Of a DNA stretch of 46,294 nucleotides, positions 24,403 to 34,479 are shown piece by piece. Origin of the DNA: Planctomycetota bacterium (lineage in GTDB: Bacteria; Planctomycetota; Planctomycetia; Pirellulales; Pirellulaceae); contig JAEZAS010000387.1 of the NCBI GenBank assembly GCA_023430365.1, positions 1 through 46,294 on the forward strand, read 5' to 3'. The notes beneath the pieces were generated by a model. The model saw only the letters and a list, made by a program, of their open reading frames with translations. It searched no databases and was not told where the DNA came from. Every line of letters begins with the position of its first letter. The first letter of the stretch is position 1. Made by a program: the position numbers and the translations under genes.

Positions 24403-25377
24403 ATGGTTGCAACTGCGTGGGCGGCCGGATCGCCGCCGGCCGAAGGATGGATGGATGTTTATTCGCTCGTCTGCGTCGAGGGATACTCGGTTCCCGACGC
24501 GGCGGCCATGCTCAATCTGCCGCCCGCGAAGGTGCGGCAGGCCCGCAACCAGGTGCTCACCTGGCTGGCGACAAACAAACCGTTGCATGCGGAAAAATCG
24601 AAGGACGAGGCGCTCCGCCTCTCGGAAGCGATGGCCCGCGAGCGACTCGAGCATCTGTACTGCGAGGCGATGGAGGCCTGGAAGAACTCGCAGCAGGAAG
24701 AAGTGCAAACCCGGCAGGAAGGGGTGCTGGCCCGCACGACGCGGACGATCAAGACGTCGCACGGCAAGGTCTGCTACCTGAGCATGGCGGCGAAGATCGC
24801 GGAAATGCTGATGAAGATTCCGTATCGCTTTGTGCCGTCGTGGATGGAGGAAGGGGCCGCGGCCAACGCTCCGATTCGCTTTCAGCTCGACGCTGGCGAG
24901 CGAGCAGCCCGGCAGAAGCAGGCGGCCCGCGAAGCGGCGACTGGCGGCGCCGAAGAGAGGGACTTGCGTTCGACCCATGCGGCTGCGACTCCCCCAGTCG
25001 GGGACTGTTCAGACTTTGTTCGCGCGACCTACGAAGGACACGGTCCGCTGGAGGACGCCTTCGACGCAATGCTAGGTGAGGCCGAACGTAACGGCGATTC
25101 GCTGCGGCGCTTTCAACACGCAATGGACGCCGGCGCGCGACTGTTCAACCCTGTTCAACCGCCGCTGAGCGACCTGCTGGATGACGACGAGGCGGATGAA
25201 GAGGAACTGGATGATACGGTCGATTCGGCTGCGGCTGAGCCCAGCGGTTTCAGTGCGAAGCCGCAGGCTGTTCAGCGCCCGTCGCTCCTGCCCAAAGAGA
25301 CGCGCCGCCCACTCTCCCGCAAGGAGCGCCGGGCACGGCAGAAACTGTTGGCGAAGGCGAAGAAACGCACCGGGTGA
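24403..25377 (+). CDS. hypothetical protein with N-terminal helix-turn-helix
   Basis: Soluble protein of 324 residues. Residues about 15-45 (MDVYSLVCVEGYSVPDAAAM, then LPPAKVRQARNQVL) resemble a sigma-region-4 or similar helix-turn-helix, suggesting DNA binding. The middle is helical and charged. The C-terminal third has an acidic run (DDDEADEEELDD) and ends in a basic tail (SRKERRARQKLLAKAKKR). The start at 24403 has an excellent GGGAGG 6 nt upstream; an upstream in-frame extension of 60 codons is rejected for that reason. A short inverted repeat (GTGAC...GTCAC, about 24275-24291) in the promoter region could be an operator. It may be a regulator, but no target is evident. Confidence 0.65.
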   Translation: MVATAWAAGSPPAEGWMDVYSLVCVEGYSVPDAAAMLNLPPAKVRQARNQVLTWLATNKPLHAEKSKDEALRLSEAMARERLEHLYCEAMEAWKNSQQEEVQTRQEGVLARTTRTIKTSHGKVCYLSMAAKIAEMLMKIPYRFVPSWMEEGAAANAPIRFQLDAGERAARQKQAAREAATGGAEERDLRSTHAAATPPVGDCSDFVRATYEGHGPLEDAFDAMLGEAERNGDSLRRFQHAMDAGARLFNPVQPPLSDLLDDDEADEEELDDTVDSAAAEPSGFSAKPQAVQRPSLLPKETRRPLSRKERRARQKLLAKAKKRTG

Positions 25378-25380
25378 GAG

Positions 25381-25500
25381 GGATTTCAGATTTCAAATTT
25401 CGGATTTCAAATTTGCTGATGGTGATTCTGCACGGGCCCTTTAGGCGGCACACCCGTGTAAATCACCAATCTGAAATCGGAAATCCCAAATCTGAAAGCC
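25381..25500. repeat. long AT-rich inverted repeat between convergent genes
   Basis: Left arm 25381-25427 has TTTCAGATTT, ATTTC, GATTTCA and GGTGATT words. The right arm 25461-25498 is a diverged reverse complement of it, with small indels. The centre has a nested CACGGG (25431-25436) and CCCGTG (25453-25458). The arms are built from repeated GATTTCA units. It separates the plus-strand HTH gene from the minus-strand hemC and may act as a bidirectional terminator. It has the same paired design as the other intergenic repeats here. Confidence 0.65.
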
Positions 25501-25501
25501 G

Positions 25502-26428
25502 CTAACTTCGCCTCGCGTGGGCGATGAGTTCCAGGGCGCCCTGTTCGCTCAGGTTGTGGGCGACTTGTTCGCCGAGTTGAACTGCGTTGTTCGGATCGGC
25601 GGAGGCGGTGGCGGCGATGCGCTGCTGGCCGTCGTCGCTCATCACGACGGCGTCGAGTTGCAGTTGGCCCGATTCCACGATGCGCGCCCAGACGCCGACC
25701 GGCGCCAAGCAGCCGGCGCGGAGGGCGGCGAGGACCGTACGTTCGGCGAGCACCGCCTGATGGGTGGTCGGATCGTCGAGCGCTTGCAGCGCTGCGCGCG
25801 TGGCGTCGTCGTTTTCGCGTGTTTCGAGACCGAGAGCTCCCTGACCGACCGCGGGAAGCATGATTTCGGCGGGAATGATCTGCGTGATCCGGTCGGCGAG
25901 GCCCAATCGGCTGAGCCCTGCCTGGGCGAGCACGATTGCGTCGTAGTCGCCGGCGTCGAGCTTGCGGAGGCGCGAGTCGACGTTGCCGCGGATGTCGAGC
26001 AGTTCCAGATCGGGGCGAAAGTGACGCAGTTGAGCCTGGCGGCGCGGGCTGCCGGTGCCGACGCGCGCGCCCGGCGGCAGGTCTTCCAGACGTTTCGCCG
26101 TTCGGCCGACGAGCACGTCGCGAGTGCTTTCGCGCGGTGGAACGGCGGCGAGCGTCAGCCCGGGAACGGGCGCCGTCGGCAGATCCTTGAGGCTATGCAC
26201 GGCGAGATCGACCGCGCCGGAGAGGAGCGACCGCTGGATTTCCTTGGTGAACAAACCCTGGCCGCCGATCTGGCCGAGCGGACCGGTTTTGACGTCCCCT
26301 TGGGTCGTGATGTGGATCATCTGCACCGCCACGCCGCGATCTTGCAATTGGCCCGCGACCCACTCCGCCTGCCAACGGGCGAGCGGACTGCTGCGGGTGC
26401 CAAGACGAATCGAAGCGGCGGGCTGCAT
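25502..26428 (-). CDS. hemC: hydroxymethylbilane synthase (porphobilinogen deaminase)
   Basis: Cytoplasmic enzyme of tetrapyrrole synthesis that joins four porphobilinogen units into hydroxymethylbilane. The 308 residues cover the whole family length. Visible family marks are IRLGTRSSPLA at the N-terminus, GGQGLFTKEIQ, AVHSLKDLP, GTGSPRRQAQL, LDIRGNVDSRLRKLD and the attachment cysteine of the dipyrromethane cofactor at C240 (AGCLAPVG). The start ATG at 26428 is standard for the family. No other heme gene is nearby, so it is probably a single transcription unit. Its 3' end meets the inverted repeat at 25381-25500, and a 28-nt REP-like copy lies about 90 nt upstream of its start. Confidence 0.96.
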   Translation of the reverse strand: MQPAASIRLGTRSSPLARWQAEWVAGQLQDRGVAVQMIHITTQGDVKTGPLGQIGGQGLFTKEIQRSLLSGAVDLAVHSLKDLPTAPVPGLTLAAVPPRESTRDVLVGRTAKRLEDLPPGARVGTGSPRRQAQLRHFRPDLELLDIRGNVDSRLRKLDAGDYDAIVLAQAGLSRLGLADRITQIIPAEIMLPAVGQGALGLETRENDDATRAALQALDDPTTHQAVLAERTVLAALRAGCLAPVGVWARIVESGQLQLDAVVMSDDGQQRIAATASADPNNAVQLGEQVAHNLSEQGALELIAHARRS

Positions 26429-26517
26429 GGGAAAAGGGCGTCGGTGCGGAGGGCGGGACGTTCAAAATCGCTTCCTGCAGCATAACGCAGGCGGCGCATA
26501 GCGACGAGGCGGGACCC

Positions 26518-26666
26518 CGTAGGGTAGGCTTCCAGCCTGCCCGTGCAGGTGAAGCACCAAGGACCAAATCCCAATGTCCAAAGAAGACGCACGCCTCTCA
26601 CGCCTTGGTCCTTGGTGCTTGGTCCTTGGGATGTTTTTCACGGGCAGGCTGGAAGCCTACCCTACG
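26518..26666. repeat. REPIN-like element: inverted pair of identical 28-nt GTAG hairpins
   Basis: Copy 1 (26518-26545) is CGTAG followed by a GGTAGGCT, TCC, AGCCTGCC hairpin and CGTG. Copy 2 (26639-26666) is its exact reverse complement. Between them a second perfect 16-nt inverted repeat occurs (26552-26567 with 26605-26620, AAGCACCAAGG type). The whole 149 bp can fold as one long structure. The TAG of copy 2's GTAG is the in-frame stop codon of comF. A diverged single copy of the same word is at 23433-23456. Confidence 0.8.
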
Positions 26667-27411
26667 TGAGTTCTCCGGTGCCGCGGGCGAGGGTGGCGAC
26701 GAGGATCGATTGAGCGCCTGCCTTGCGCAGGGCTCGCGAACATTCGCCGGCCGTGGCGCCGGTGGTTAGCACGTCGTCGACGAGCAGCACGTGGGCGCCG
26801 CGGATGTCGAAGCCGGCCGACAGGGCGTAGGCCCGGCGGACGTTCAGACGGCGCTGCGGCGGCGTGAGGGTGCTCTGCCGGCGCAGCATGCGGCGACAAC
26901 GGAGCATGTCGGGATAGAGGGGTAGGCGTAGCTCGCGAGCGATTCGGCGGGCCAGGATTTCGGCGGCGCTCGCTCCACGCCACCAGCGCCGCAGCCAGTG
27001 CATCGGAACATGGGCGACGAGTTGCCGGGTGTTGCCGAGCGGGTGTCGCTTGATTTGCTCGGCGAGCAAGGCGGCGACCTCGAAGGCGAGCGGTTCGAAT
27101 TCGGCGTGCTTGATCTTGAGCACCACCTGGCGCAGGGCGGCCTCGTAGGGGCCGAGGGCGACGGCGCCATCGAACCGCAGCTTTTGATTCTGGCAATGGA
27201 CGCAGCGGCCGAGGCTGGCCTGATACTCGGGGCAGGGGAGGGCGCATCGACCGCAAACGGCGCTGGCAGGAGGTTGCAGCAGCGTGTGGCACTCCGGGCA
27301 AAAAGCCGCTGTTTCCGCGGCTTCTGGCTCCCGTCCACAGAGAGCGCACGCCCGAGGAAAGAGGACCTCGGCTGCGGCGCGGCGCCAGGATGCGAGTGCT
27401 TCGAGCGACAT
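26662..27411 (-). CDS. comF: ComF-family phosphoribosyltransferase-like protein
   Basis: Protein of 249 residues in the ComF/GntX family, which takes part in DNA uptake in competent bacteria and has other, less clear roles elsewhere. The N-terminal double zinc ribbon has CALCG, CPECH, CGRC and CVHC knuckles. The C-terminal phosphoribosyltransferase loop reads VLLVDDVLTTGAT. I chose the ATG at 27411 (MSLEALASWRRA), since the longer upstream frame overlaps the likely promoter of the divergent permease gene. Unusually, the stop codon TAG belongs to the GTAG of a REP-like copy that begins exactly at the 3' end, so the natural C-terminus may have been trimmed or set by that insertion. Confidence 0.85.
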   Translation of the reverse strand: MSLEALASWRRAAAEVLFPRACALCGREPEAAETAAFCPECHTLLQPPASAVCGRCALPCPEYQASLGRCVHCQNQKLRFDGAVALGPYEAALRQVVLKIKHAEFEPLAFEVAALLAEQIKRHPLGNTRQLVAHVPMHWLRRWWRGASAAEILARRIARELRLPLYPDMLRCRRMLRRQSTLTPPQRRLNVRRAYALSAGFDIRGAHVLLVDDVLTTGATAGECSRALRKAGAQSILVATLARGTGELT

Positions 27412-27435
27412 AGGGAGGCCGCTAGCAGCGTGAGT

Positions 27436-27465
27436 TTGATCTGGTCCCACAGGTCGACCTATGGT
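27436..27465 (+). promoter_or_regulatory. possible promoter of the LptF/LptG-family gene
   Basis: TTGATC at 27436-27441 and TATGGT at 27460-27465 are 18 nt apart. Transcription would start near 27472, about 43 nt before the permease ATG. Both boxes match four of six consensus bases, so this is only a candidate, supported by its position in the 103-bp divergent gap. Confidence 0.35.
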
Positions 27466-27514
27466 ACCAAACCTCCCTCGGCTGGCGAACTGTTTCGAGA
27501 CGATCGACCCATCC

Positions 27515-28648
27515 ATGCGCACCATTGACCGTTACGTTCTGTCCCTTTTCGTGAAGGTGACGGTCATCTGTTTCTTGAGCCTGGCGGGGCTGTACGTCGT
27601 CATCGACGCCTTTGCGAACCTCGACGAGTTCCTGACCTACGGCAAGCAGCAGGGAAACACGCTGCTGGTCGTGGCCGATTACTACTTTCCGCGGACGGTC
27701 TGGTTCTTTGATCGCACGGCGGGATTGTTGGCGATGATCGCCTCGATCTTCGCGGTCACTATGTTGCAGCGAAGCAACGAATTGACCGCCCTGATGGCGG
27801 CGGGAATCTCCAAGTCGCGCGTGATCGCTCCGATCGTGGTCGCCACGGTGATGATCGCCGGGCTGGCAGCCGTCAACCGCGAGTTTTACCTGCCGCAGGT
27901 GCGCGACAAGCTCACGCGCAATGCCCAGGACTGGACGGGGACGACGGCCCGCAAGGTGACGCCCCGGTATGACCTGCGCTCCGATATTTTGCTCTCGGGC
28001 AAGCACTCCTACGCGCTGGACAAACGCATCGAAGAGCCGAACTTTCGCCTGCCGCCGGAGCTTTCGGCATGGGGGCGACAGATCACCGCCGACAACGCTC
28101 TGTATCAGGCCGCCGGAGGAGATCGTCCCGCGGGCTACTTGCTCACGGGTGTTAAGTTGCCCGCCAACTTGCCACAACTCGATTCGCTCGAGGTGGAAGG
28201 CGCGCGCACGATCTACAGCCCCAAGGATAATCCTTGGCTGAAGCCGAACGAGTGTTTCGTGGCGAGCGTCGTGACGTTCGAGCAGCTTTCGATCGGCGGC
28301 AACTGGCGGCAGTATCTTTCGACGCATGAATTGGTCACGGGCATCCGCGGCCGGGTGATCGAAGCGGGAGCCGATGTGCGAGTCTCGCTGCACGCGCGGA
28401 TGGTGCAACCGCTGCTCGATATCACACTGGTGTTTCTCGGGCTTCCCTTGGTTTTGACCCGCGGCAACCGTAATATCTTTGTGGCGGCTGGCATTGCCCT
28501 GGTCCTGGTGGCTGGGTTTTACATCGTGGTGCTGGTCTGCCACGGGCTGGGTTCGAACTACCTGCTCTCGCCGACGTTGGCCGCGTGGTTGCCGCTGCTC
28601 ATCTTTGGACCAGTGGCCTACACGCTGGCCAAGCCGATCTGGGATTAA
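27515..28648 (+). CDS. LptF/LptG family permease (YjgP/YjgQ family)
   Basis: Inner-membrane protein of 377 residues, related to the LptF and LptG subunits that extract lipopolysaccharide for transport to the outer membrane. Transmembrane segments lie near residues 12-33, 60-80 and 95-120, then a large periplasmic beta-rich domain (about 130-290), then three more segments to the C-terminus (LDITLVFLGLPLVL, VAAGIALVLVAGFYIVVLV, WLPLLIFGPVAYTLA). The start at 27515 (MRTIDRYVL) begins the family's conserved N-terminus. Only one such gene is visible, whereas E. coli needs two paralogs; the other may lie elsewhere or this protein may form a homodimer. It is divergent from comF. Confidence 0.85.
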   Translation: MRTIDRYVLSLFVKVTVICFLSLAGLYVVIDAFANLDEFLTYGKQQGNTLLVVADYYFPRTVWFFDRTAGLLAMIASIFAVTMLQRSNELTALMAAGISKSRVIAPIVVATVMIAGLAAVNREFYLPQVRDKLTRNAQDWTGTTARKVTPRYDLRSDILLSGKHSYALDKRIEEPNFRLPPELSAWGRQITADNALYQAAGGDRPAGYLLTGVKLPANLPQLDSLEVEGARTIYSPKDNPWLKPNECFVASVVTFEQLSIGGNWRQYLSTHELVTGIRGRVIEAGADVRVSLHARMVQPLLDITLVFLGLPLVLTRGNRNIFVAAGIALVLVAGFYIVVLVCHGLGSNYLLSPTLAAWLPLLIFGPVAYTLAKPIWD

Positions 28649-28755
28649 GACGTCGCGAGCGCAAGGATAGTCGGACACTCGCCCGCTCGTGTGCTGGGGC
28701 AGCGCGGCCCCAGCCATCTCGTCTTGAATGGCAGCCTTGCGAGAGGGAGACGCCA

Positions 28756-30426
28756 ATGGCGGAAGCGGCTCCGTGGGTGGATGGCCTGACGATCGGCCAA
28801 GTGCTGGGCGAAACCGCGCGGCGGCATGCCGATCGCGAAGCGCTCGTCTTTCCCCAACTCGGTAAGCGGTGGACTTGGGCCGAGTTCCAACGTGACGTGG
28901 ATGCCACGGCGCGCTCGCTGCTCGCGCTGGGGATTCGCAAGGGGGAGCACGTCGCCGTCTGGGCGACCAATGTGCCCGAGTGGGTATTGCTGCAGTTCGC
29001 GACCGCGTCGATGGGCGCCGTGCTCGTGAACATCAACCCCGCCTATCGGCCGTTTGAGTTGGAGTATGTCCTGCAGCAGAGCGACAGCGTGGCTCTGTTT
29101 CTGGTCGATCGCTTCAAGTCGTCCGAATACTTTCAGATGCTCGGCGAAGTGTGCCCCGAACTGGCCTCCGCGAAGGCGGGGCGAGTCGCCAGCGAAAAGT
29201 ATCCGCGGCTGCGGCATGTGGTGGCGATGAAGGGAAGCCCGCCGGAGGGAGTGCTCGATTGGAAAGAGTTTCTGGAGCAGGGCGGGGCAGTTTCGGATGA
29301 GGACCTTTTGAAAAATTCGGCGAAACTGTTTCCGAGCGACCCGATCAATATCCAGTACACCTCGGGCACTACCGGCTTCCCCAAGGCTGCGATGTTAAGT
29401 CACCGCAATCTGCTGCTCAACGCCTACTACGTAGGCGGTTGTCAGAAGATCACAGCCGACGACCGGATTTGCATTCCGGTGCCGTTTTATCACTGCTTCG
29501 GCTGCGTGCTCGGCACGCTGTGCTGCGCCGTGTATGGAGCGACGATGATCATCCCGGCCGAGTATTTTCAGGCCAGGCCGACGCTCGACGCGATCGAGCA
29601 CGAGCGAGCGACGGCCGTCTACGGCGTGCCGACGATGTACATCGCTCAGTTGCAGGACGAAACGCTGCCGAGCCGGCAGATGACATCGCTGCGGACCGGC
29701 ATCATGTCGGGGAGCCCCTGTCCGATCGAAGTCATGCGACAGGTGCAGGACAAACTCGGGCCCAAAGAACTCACCATCGCCTACGGTCAGACCGAAGCGT
29801 CTCCTGTGATTACGCAGACGCGCACGGACGATCCGATCGAGCTACGTGTGGAAACCGTCGGCCGGCCGCTGCCGGGGTGGGAAGTCAAGATTGTTGATCC
29901 AGCGACCGGCGACGACTTGGGAGACAACGAGCAGGGAGAACTCTGCGCCCGCGGCCATGGGGTGATGCTCGGCTACTACAAAAACCCGGAAGCGACGGCG
30001 ACTGCCATCGATCAGGACGGCTGGCTGCACACGGGCGACCTGGCGATGCGGACGCCCGAGGGCTACTACAAGATCACCGGTCGGCTGAAGGACATGGTTA
30101 TCCGCGGCGGCGAGAATATTTATCCACGCGAGATCGAGGAGTTCCTGTTCACGCATCCAGCCGTGGAGCAGGTCTCGGTCGTCGGGGTGCCCGATCCAAA
30201 GTATGTCGAAGAACTCTGCGCATGGATCAAGCTTCGCAGCGGAGCCACGGCGACGGAAGACGACATCCGGCAGTACTGCAAGCAAAAGCTCGCGCACTTC
30301 AAGGTGCCGAAGTATGTCCGGTTTGTCAGTACGTTTCCGCAGACCGTCACCGGCAAGATCCAGAAGTTCAAAATTCGGGATCAGATGAAGGAGGAACTTG
30401 GGCTCGACGAGCACAAGACCGCGTGA
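28756..30426 (+). CDS. AMP-dependent acyl-CoA synthetase, FadD-like
   Basis: Adenylate-forming enzyme of 556 residues that activates a fatty or other carboxylic acid to its CoA thioester. Visible motifs are the phosphate-binding loop YTSGTTGFPKAAMLSH, YGQTEASP, GWLHTGDLA, the hinge GRLKDMVIRGGENIYPRE and the catalytic lysine near the C-terminus in TGKIQKFK. The GAGAGGGAG 6 nt upstream of the ATG at 28756 fixes the start. Chain-length preference cannot be read from the sequence. It follows the permease gene after 107 nt and may share its transcript. The inverted repeat at 30431-30564 begins five bases after the stop. Confidence 0.93.
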   Translation: MAEAAPWVDGLTIGQVLGETARRHADREALVFPQLGKRWTWAEFQRDVDATARSLLALGIRKGEHVAVWATNVPEWVLLQFATASMGAVLVNINPAYRPFELEYVLQQSDSVALFLVDRFKSSEYFQMLGEVCPELASAKAGRVASEKYPRLRHVVAMKGSPPEGVLDWKEFLEQGGAVSDEDLLKNSAKLFPSDPINIQYTSGTTGFPKAAMLSHRNLLLNAYYVGGCQKITADDRICIPVPFYHCFGCVLGTLCCAVYGATMIIPAEYFQARPTLDAIEHERATAVYGVPTMYIAQLQDETLPSRQMTSLRTGIMSGSPCPIEVMRQVQDKLGPKELTIAYGQTEASPVITQTRTDDPIELRVETVGRPLPGWEVKIVDPATGDDLGDNEQGELCARGHGVMLGYYKNPEATATAIDQDGWLHTGDLAMRTPEGYYKITGRLKDMVIRGGENIYPREIEEFLFTHPAVEQVSVVGVPDPKYVEELCAWIKLRSGATATEDDIRQYCKQKLAHFKVPKYVRFVSTFPQTVTGKIQKFKIRDQMKEELGLDEHKTA

Positions 30427-30430
30427 GCGC

Positions 30431-30564
30431 GGAATGACGAATGTCGAAATTCAAATGTCGAAGGAAAGTCAAAGCACGAAAATCAAAGACGCTGCCAACG
30501 AGGCGTTTGGACTTTCGGGCTTTGATTTTCGTCATTCCCTCGACATTTGTCTTTCGACATTCGA
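30431..30564. repeat. inverted repeat of AATGTCGAA words between convergent genes
   Basis: Left arm 30431-30488 contains GAATGACGAATGTCGAAA, CAAATGTCGA and ACGAAAATCAAAG. The right arm 30520-30564 is a diverged reverse complement, with a deletion in the middle. About 30 bp separate them. It lies between the stop of the acyl-CoA synthetase and the stop of the 62-aa gene, so it may act as a bidirectional terminator. It has the same paired layout as the other repeats but is an unrelated word. Confidence 0.68.
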
Positions 30565-30567
30565 TCT

Positions 30568-30756
30568 CTACCGCCGGTCCCCTTTGTCACCCTGGCTGGC
30601 CTTCGAGATGGTCTTGGCCTTGCGGCGGCGGTCTTGGCTGAGCGAGCGGCCGACGTCGTCCCTTTCCTTGAAGCGGCCTTGCTCATCGCGGCGGACGTAG
30701 CGCTTGTCGGTACCGGTGTCGATCAATTCACGCTTGGATGTTTTCTTGGTGGGCAT
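30568..30756 (-). CDS. conserved 62-residue basic protein
   Basis: Small, very charged cytoplasmic protein of unknown function (MPTKKTSKRELIDTGTDKRY, then RRDEQGRFKERDDVGRSL and a basic tail). From memory, similar short proteins with a RELIDTGTDKRYVRR core occur in many unrelated bacteria, annotated only as hypothetical; this was not checked. The start has a clear GAGGAAAGG about 6 nt upstream. No membrane segment or known motif is seen. The neighbouring minus-strand gene encodes a glycine-zipper protein, and the 76-nt spacing with its own ribosome-binding site fits a stress-type pair, but co-regulation is only inferred. Confidence 0.8.
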   Translation of the reverse strand: MPTKKTSKRELIDTGTDKRYVRRDEQGRFKERDDVGRSLSQDRRRKAKTISKASQGDKGDRR

Positions 30757-30832
30757 GTGCCTTTCCTCTCTTGGAAGTCAGGAGATAGGCCGCGTCGGCG
30801 TGGACGCAGCCTGAGTGGTTCATTCCAGTGCC

Positions 30833-31348
30833 CTACTTCGGCCGGCGGGCCGTTTCGGTTGGTTGCAGTTCAGCGCGATCCCAGGCGTCGCGCGAGGCGA
30901 GGCGAGCGTCGGACCAGTTCAGCGTCGACTTTCCGCGCTGCGACTCCCAATTCCGCTCGAGTTCCGGTTCGATCTCGTCGAACGTTTTCCCCTGATACGT
31001 CGATCGCGACTCCCAGCCGTACTGATAGGCAGGCCGGTAATAGTCGTAGTCGTTGTCCTGTTTCACGTAGGGACGGTTGCGATAGTTCTCGCGCCAGTAG
31101 GCGTCTTCCGCCGTCGGGTCGATCGATTCGCCAACCGCTTTGCCCGCGTAGCCACCAGCCACGGCGCCGATCGCCGCTCCGGCAATCACGCCCGCCGGAC
31201 CAGCCACCGCGCCGGCTGCTGCGCCGGCTGCAGCGCCGCCGAGCGCGGCGCCAACGCCCGTTTCCACGGGGTGCGAGCCTGGTGCGCCAGTGATGGGGTC
31301 AGGATTGGTATCGCCCGTTTCGTGGGCCTGTTTCTTACGATCCGCCAT
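30833..31348 (-). CDS. glycine-zipper protein
   Basis: Protein of 171 residues. Residues about 30-75 are an alanine/glycine-rich zipper (GVGAALGGAAAGAAAGAVAG onward, with regular GxxxG-like spacing) that could insert into or oligomerise at a membrane. The C-terminal half is polar and tyrosine-rich (YWRENYRNRPY, DYDYYRPAYQYGW). No signal peptide is visible, so the localisation is open. From general knowledge of the type, similar proteins are associated with stress or envelope maintenance. The ATG at 31348 has GGGAGAA a few bases upstream. Function unknown. Confidence 0.75.
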   Translation of the reverse strand: MADRKKQAHETGDTNPDPITGAPGSHPVETGVGAALGGAAAGAAAGAVAGPAGVIAGAAIGAVAGGYAGKAVGESIDPTAEDAYWRENYRNRPYVKQDNDYDYYRPAYQYGWESRSTYQGKTFDEIEPELERNWESQRGKSTLNWSDARLASRDAWDRAELQPTETARRPK

Positions 31349-31410
31349 GATTCGGTTCTCCCATTGCTTGCGAACGCGCGACAGCAGAAAGGGAGATGCA
31401 AACGATGTAC

Positions 31411-31456
31411 CGGCGAAAGCGGAGAGCGGAAAGCGGAGAGCGGAAAGCGGAGGAGA
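31411..31456. repeat. short tandem repeat of a purine-rich 14-nt unit
   Basis: About three copies of an AGCGGAGAGCGGAA-type unit in direct tandem. It lies between the upstream region of the glycine-zipper gene and the clpC terminator. It is too short and too simple for a CRISPR array. It may be an expandable slippage sequence. Confidence 0.6.
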
Positions 31457-31494
31457 GGTTGGCGGGCGGCTTCAGAGGGATTTGAAGCGAGTAC

Positions 31495-31528
31495 GAAAAA
31501 AGGCCCCGCACAGTGAACGTGCGGGGCC
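31495..31528 (-). terminator. rho-independent terminator of clpC
   Basis: Perfect 10-bp arms GGCCCCGCAC (31502-31511) and GTGCGGGGCC (31519-31528) with a 7-nt loop. A run of A just before the left arm becomes a U tract on the minus strand. It lies about 70 nt downstream of the clpC stop. Confidence 0.85.
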
Positions 31529-31601
31529 TTGGGTTTGTCCTAGCCGCGGCCTTGTAGTCGCGGCTGTTTATGCCTGAGGGCTGGCGATGTCTCGCGCCCG
31601 G

Positions 31602-34172
<2,571 letters not shown>

Positions 34173-34271
34173 GGGTGTATTCCCCCGTTGGCGCCAAACT
34201 CCCGCCTGATGCGAGCTCGCCTGGCCGTTGCGTCACCGATCCGTAGTTTCGTAGTTTCCGTACTGCTTATC

Positions 34272-34296
34272 GTTCGACGTTCTATGTCTGTCGAAC
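34272..34296. promoter_or_regulatory. inverted repeat in the clpC upstream region
   Basis: GTTCGAC (34272-34278) and GTCGAAC (34290-34296), 11 bp apart, lie 100 to 124 bp upstream of the clpC start. They could be an operator for a heat-shock regulator. It does not match CIRCE (HrcA), CtsR or HAIR (HspR) sites. A minus-strand promoter here is not clear. Confidence 0.35.
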
Positions 34297-34479
34297 TGCA
34301 TTGTTTCGTGTTGCCCCCCATCCGCCAAGTGGAGGAGTCGCCGCACGCTGGTTGTCTCGTTCTTTCTCTCTACGAAGCTGAGCCTCGTAACGTCTTCTTC
34401 AACGCTCTGCGTTTTCGCTCTTCGACCTCACGCACACGCTGCAAAGCGTGGGAGCGAGGTTTCACTGCGTCGCATCGCA
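34297..34479. other. gap between clpC and the TPR gene
   Basis: No gene is seen. A small hairpin, CACGCT (34435-34440), GCAA, AGCGTG (34445-34450), lies just downstream of the minus-strand TPR gene. There is no U tract, so it is at most a weak terminator or an mRNA end stabiliser. Confidence 0.45.

Noticed and set aside
31411..31456. Tandem repeat considered as a CRISPR remnant
   Set aside because: The unit is 14 nt, directly adjacent without spacers, and no cas gene is in the window.
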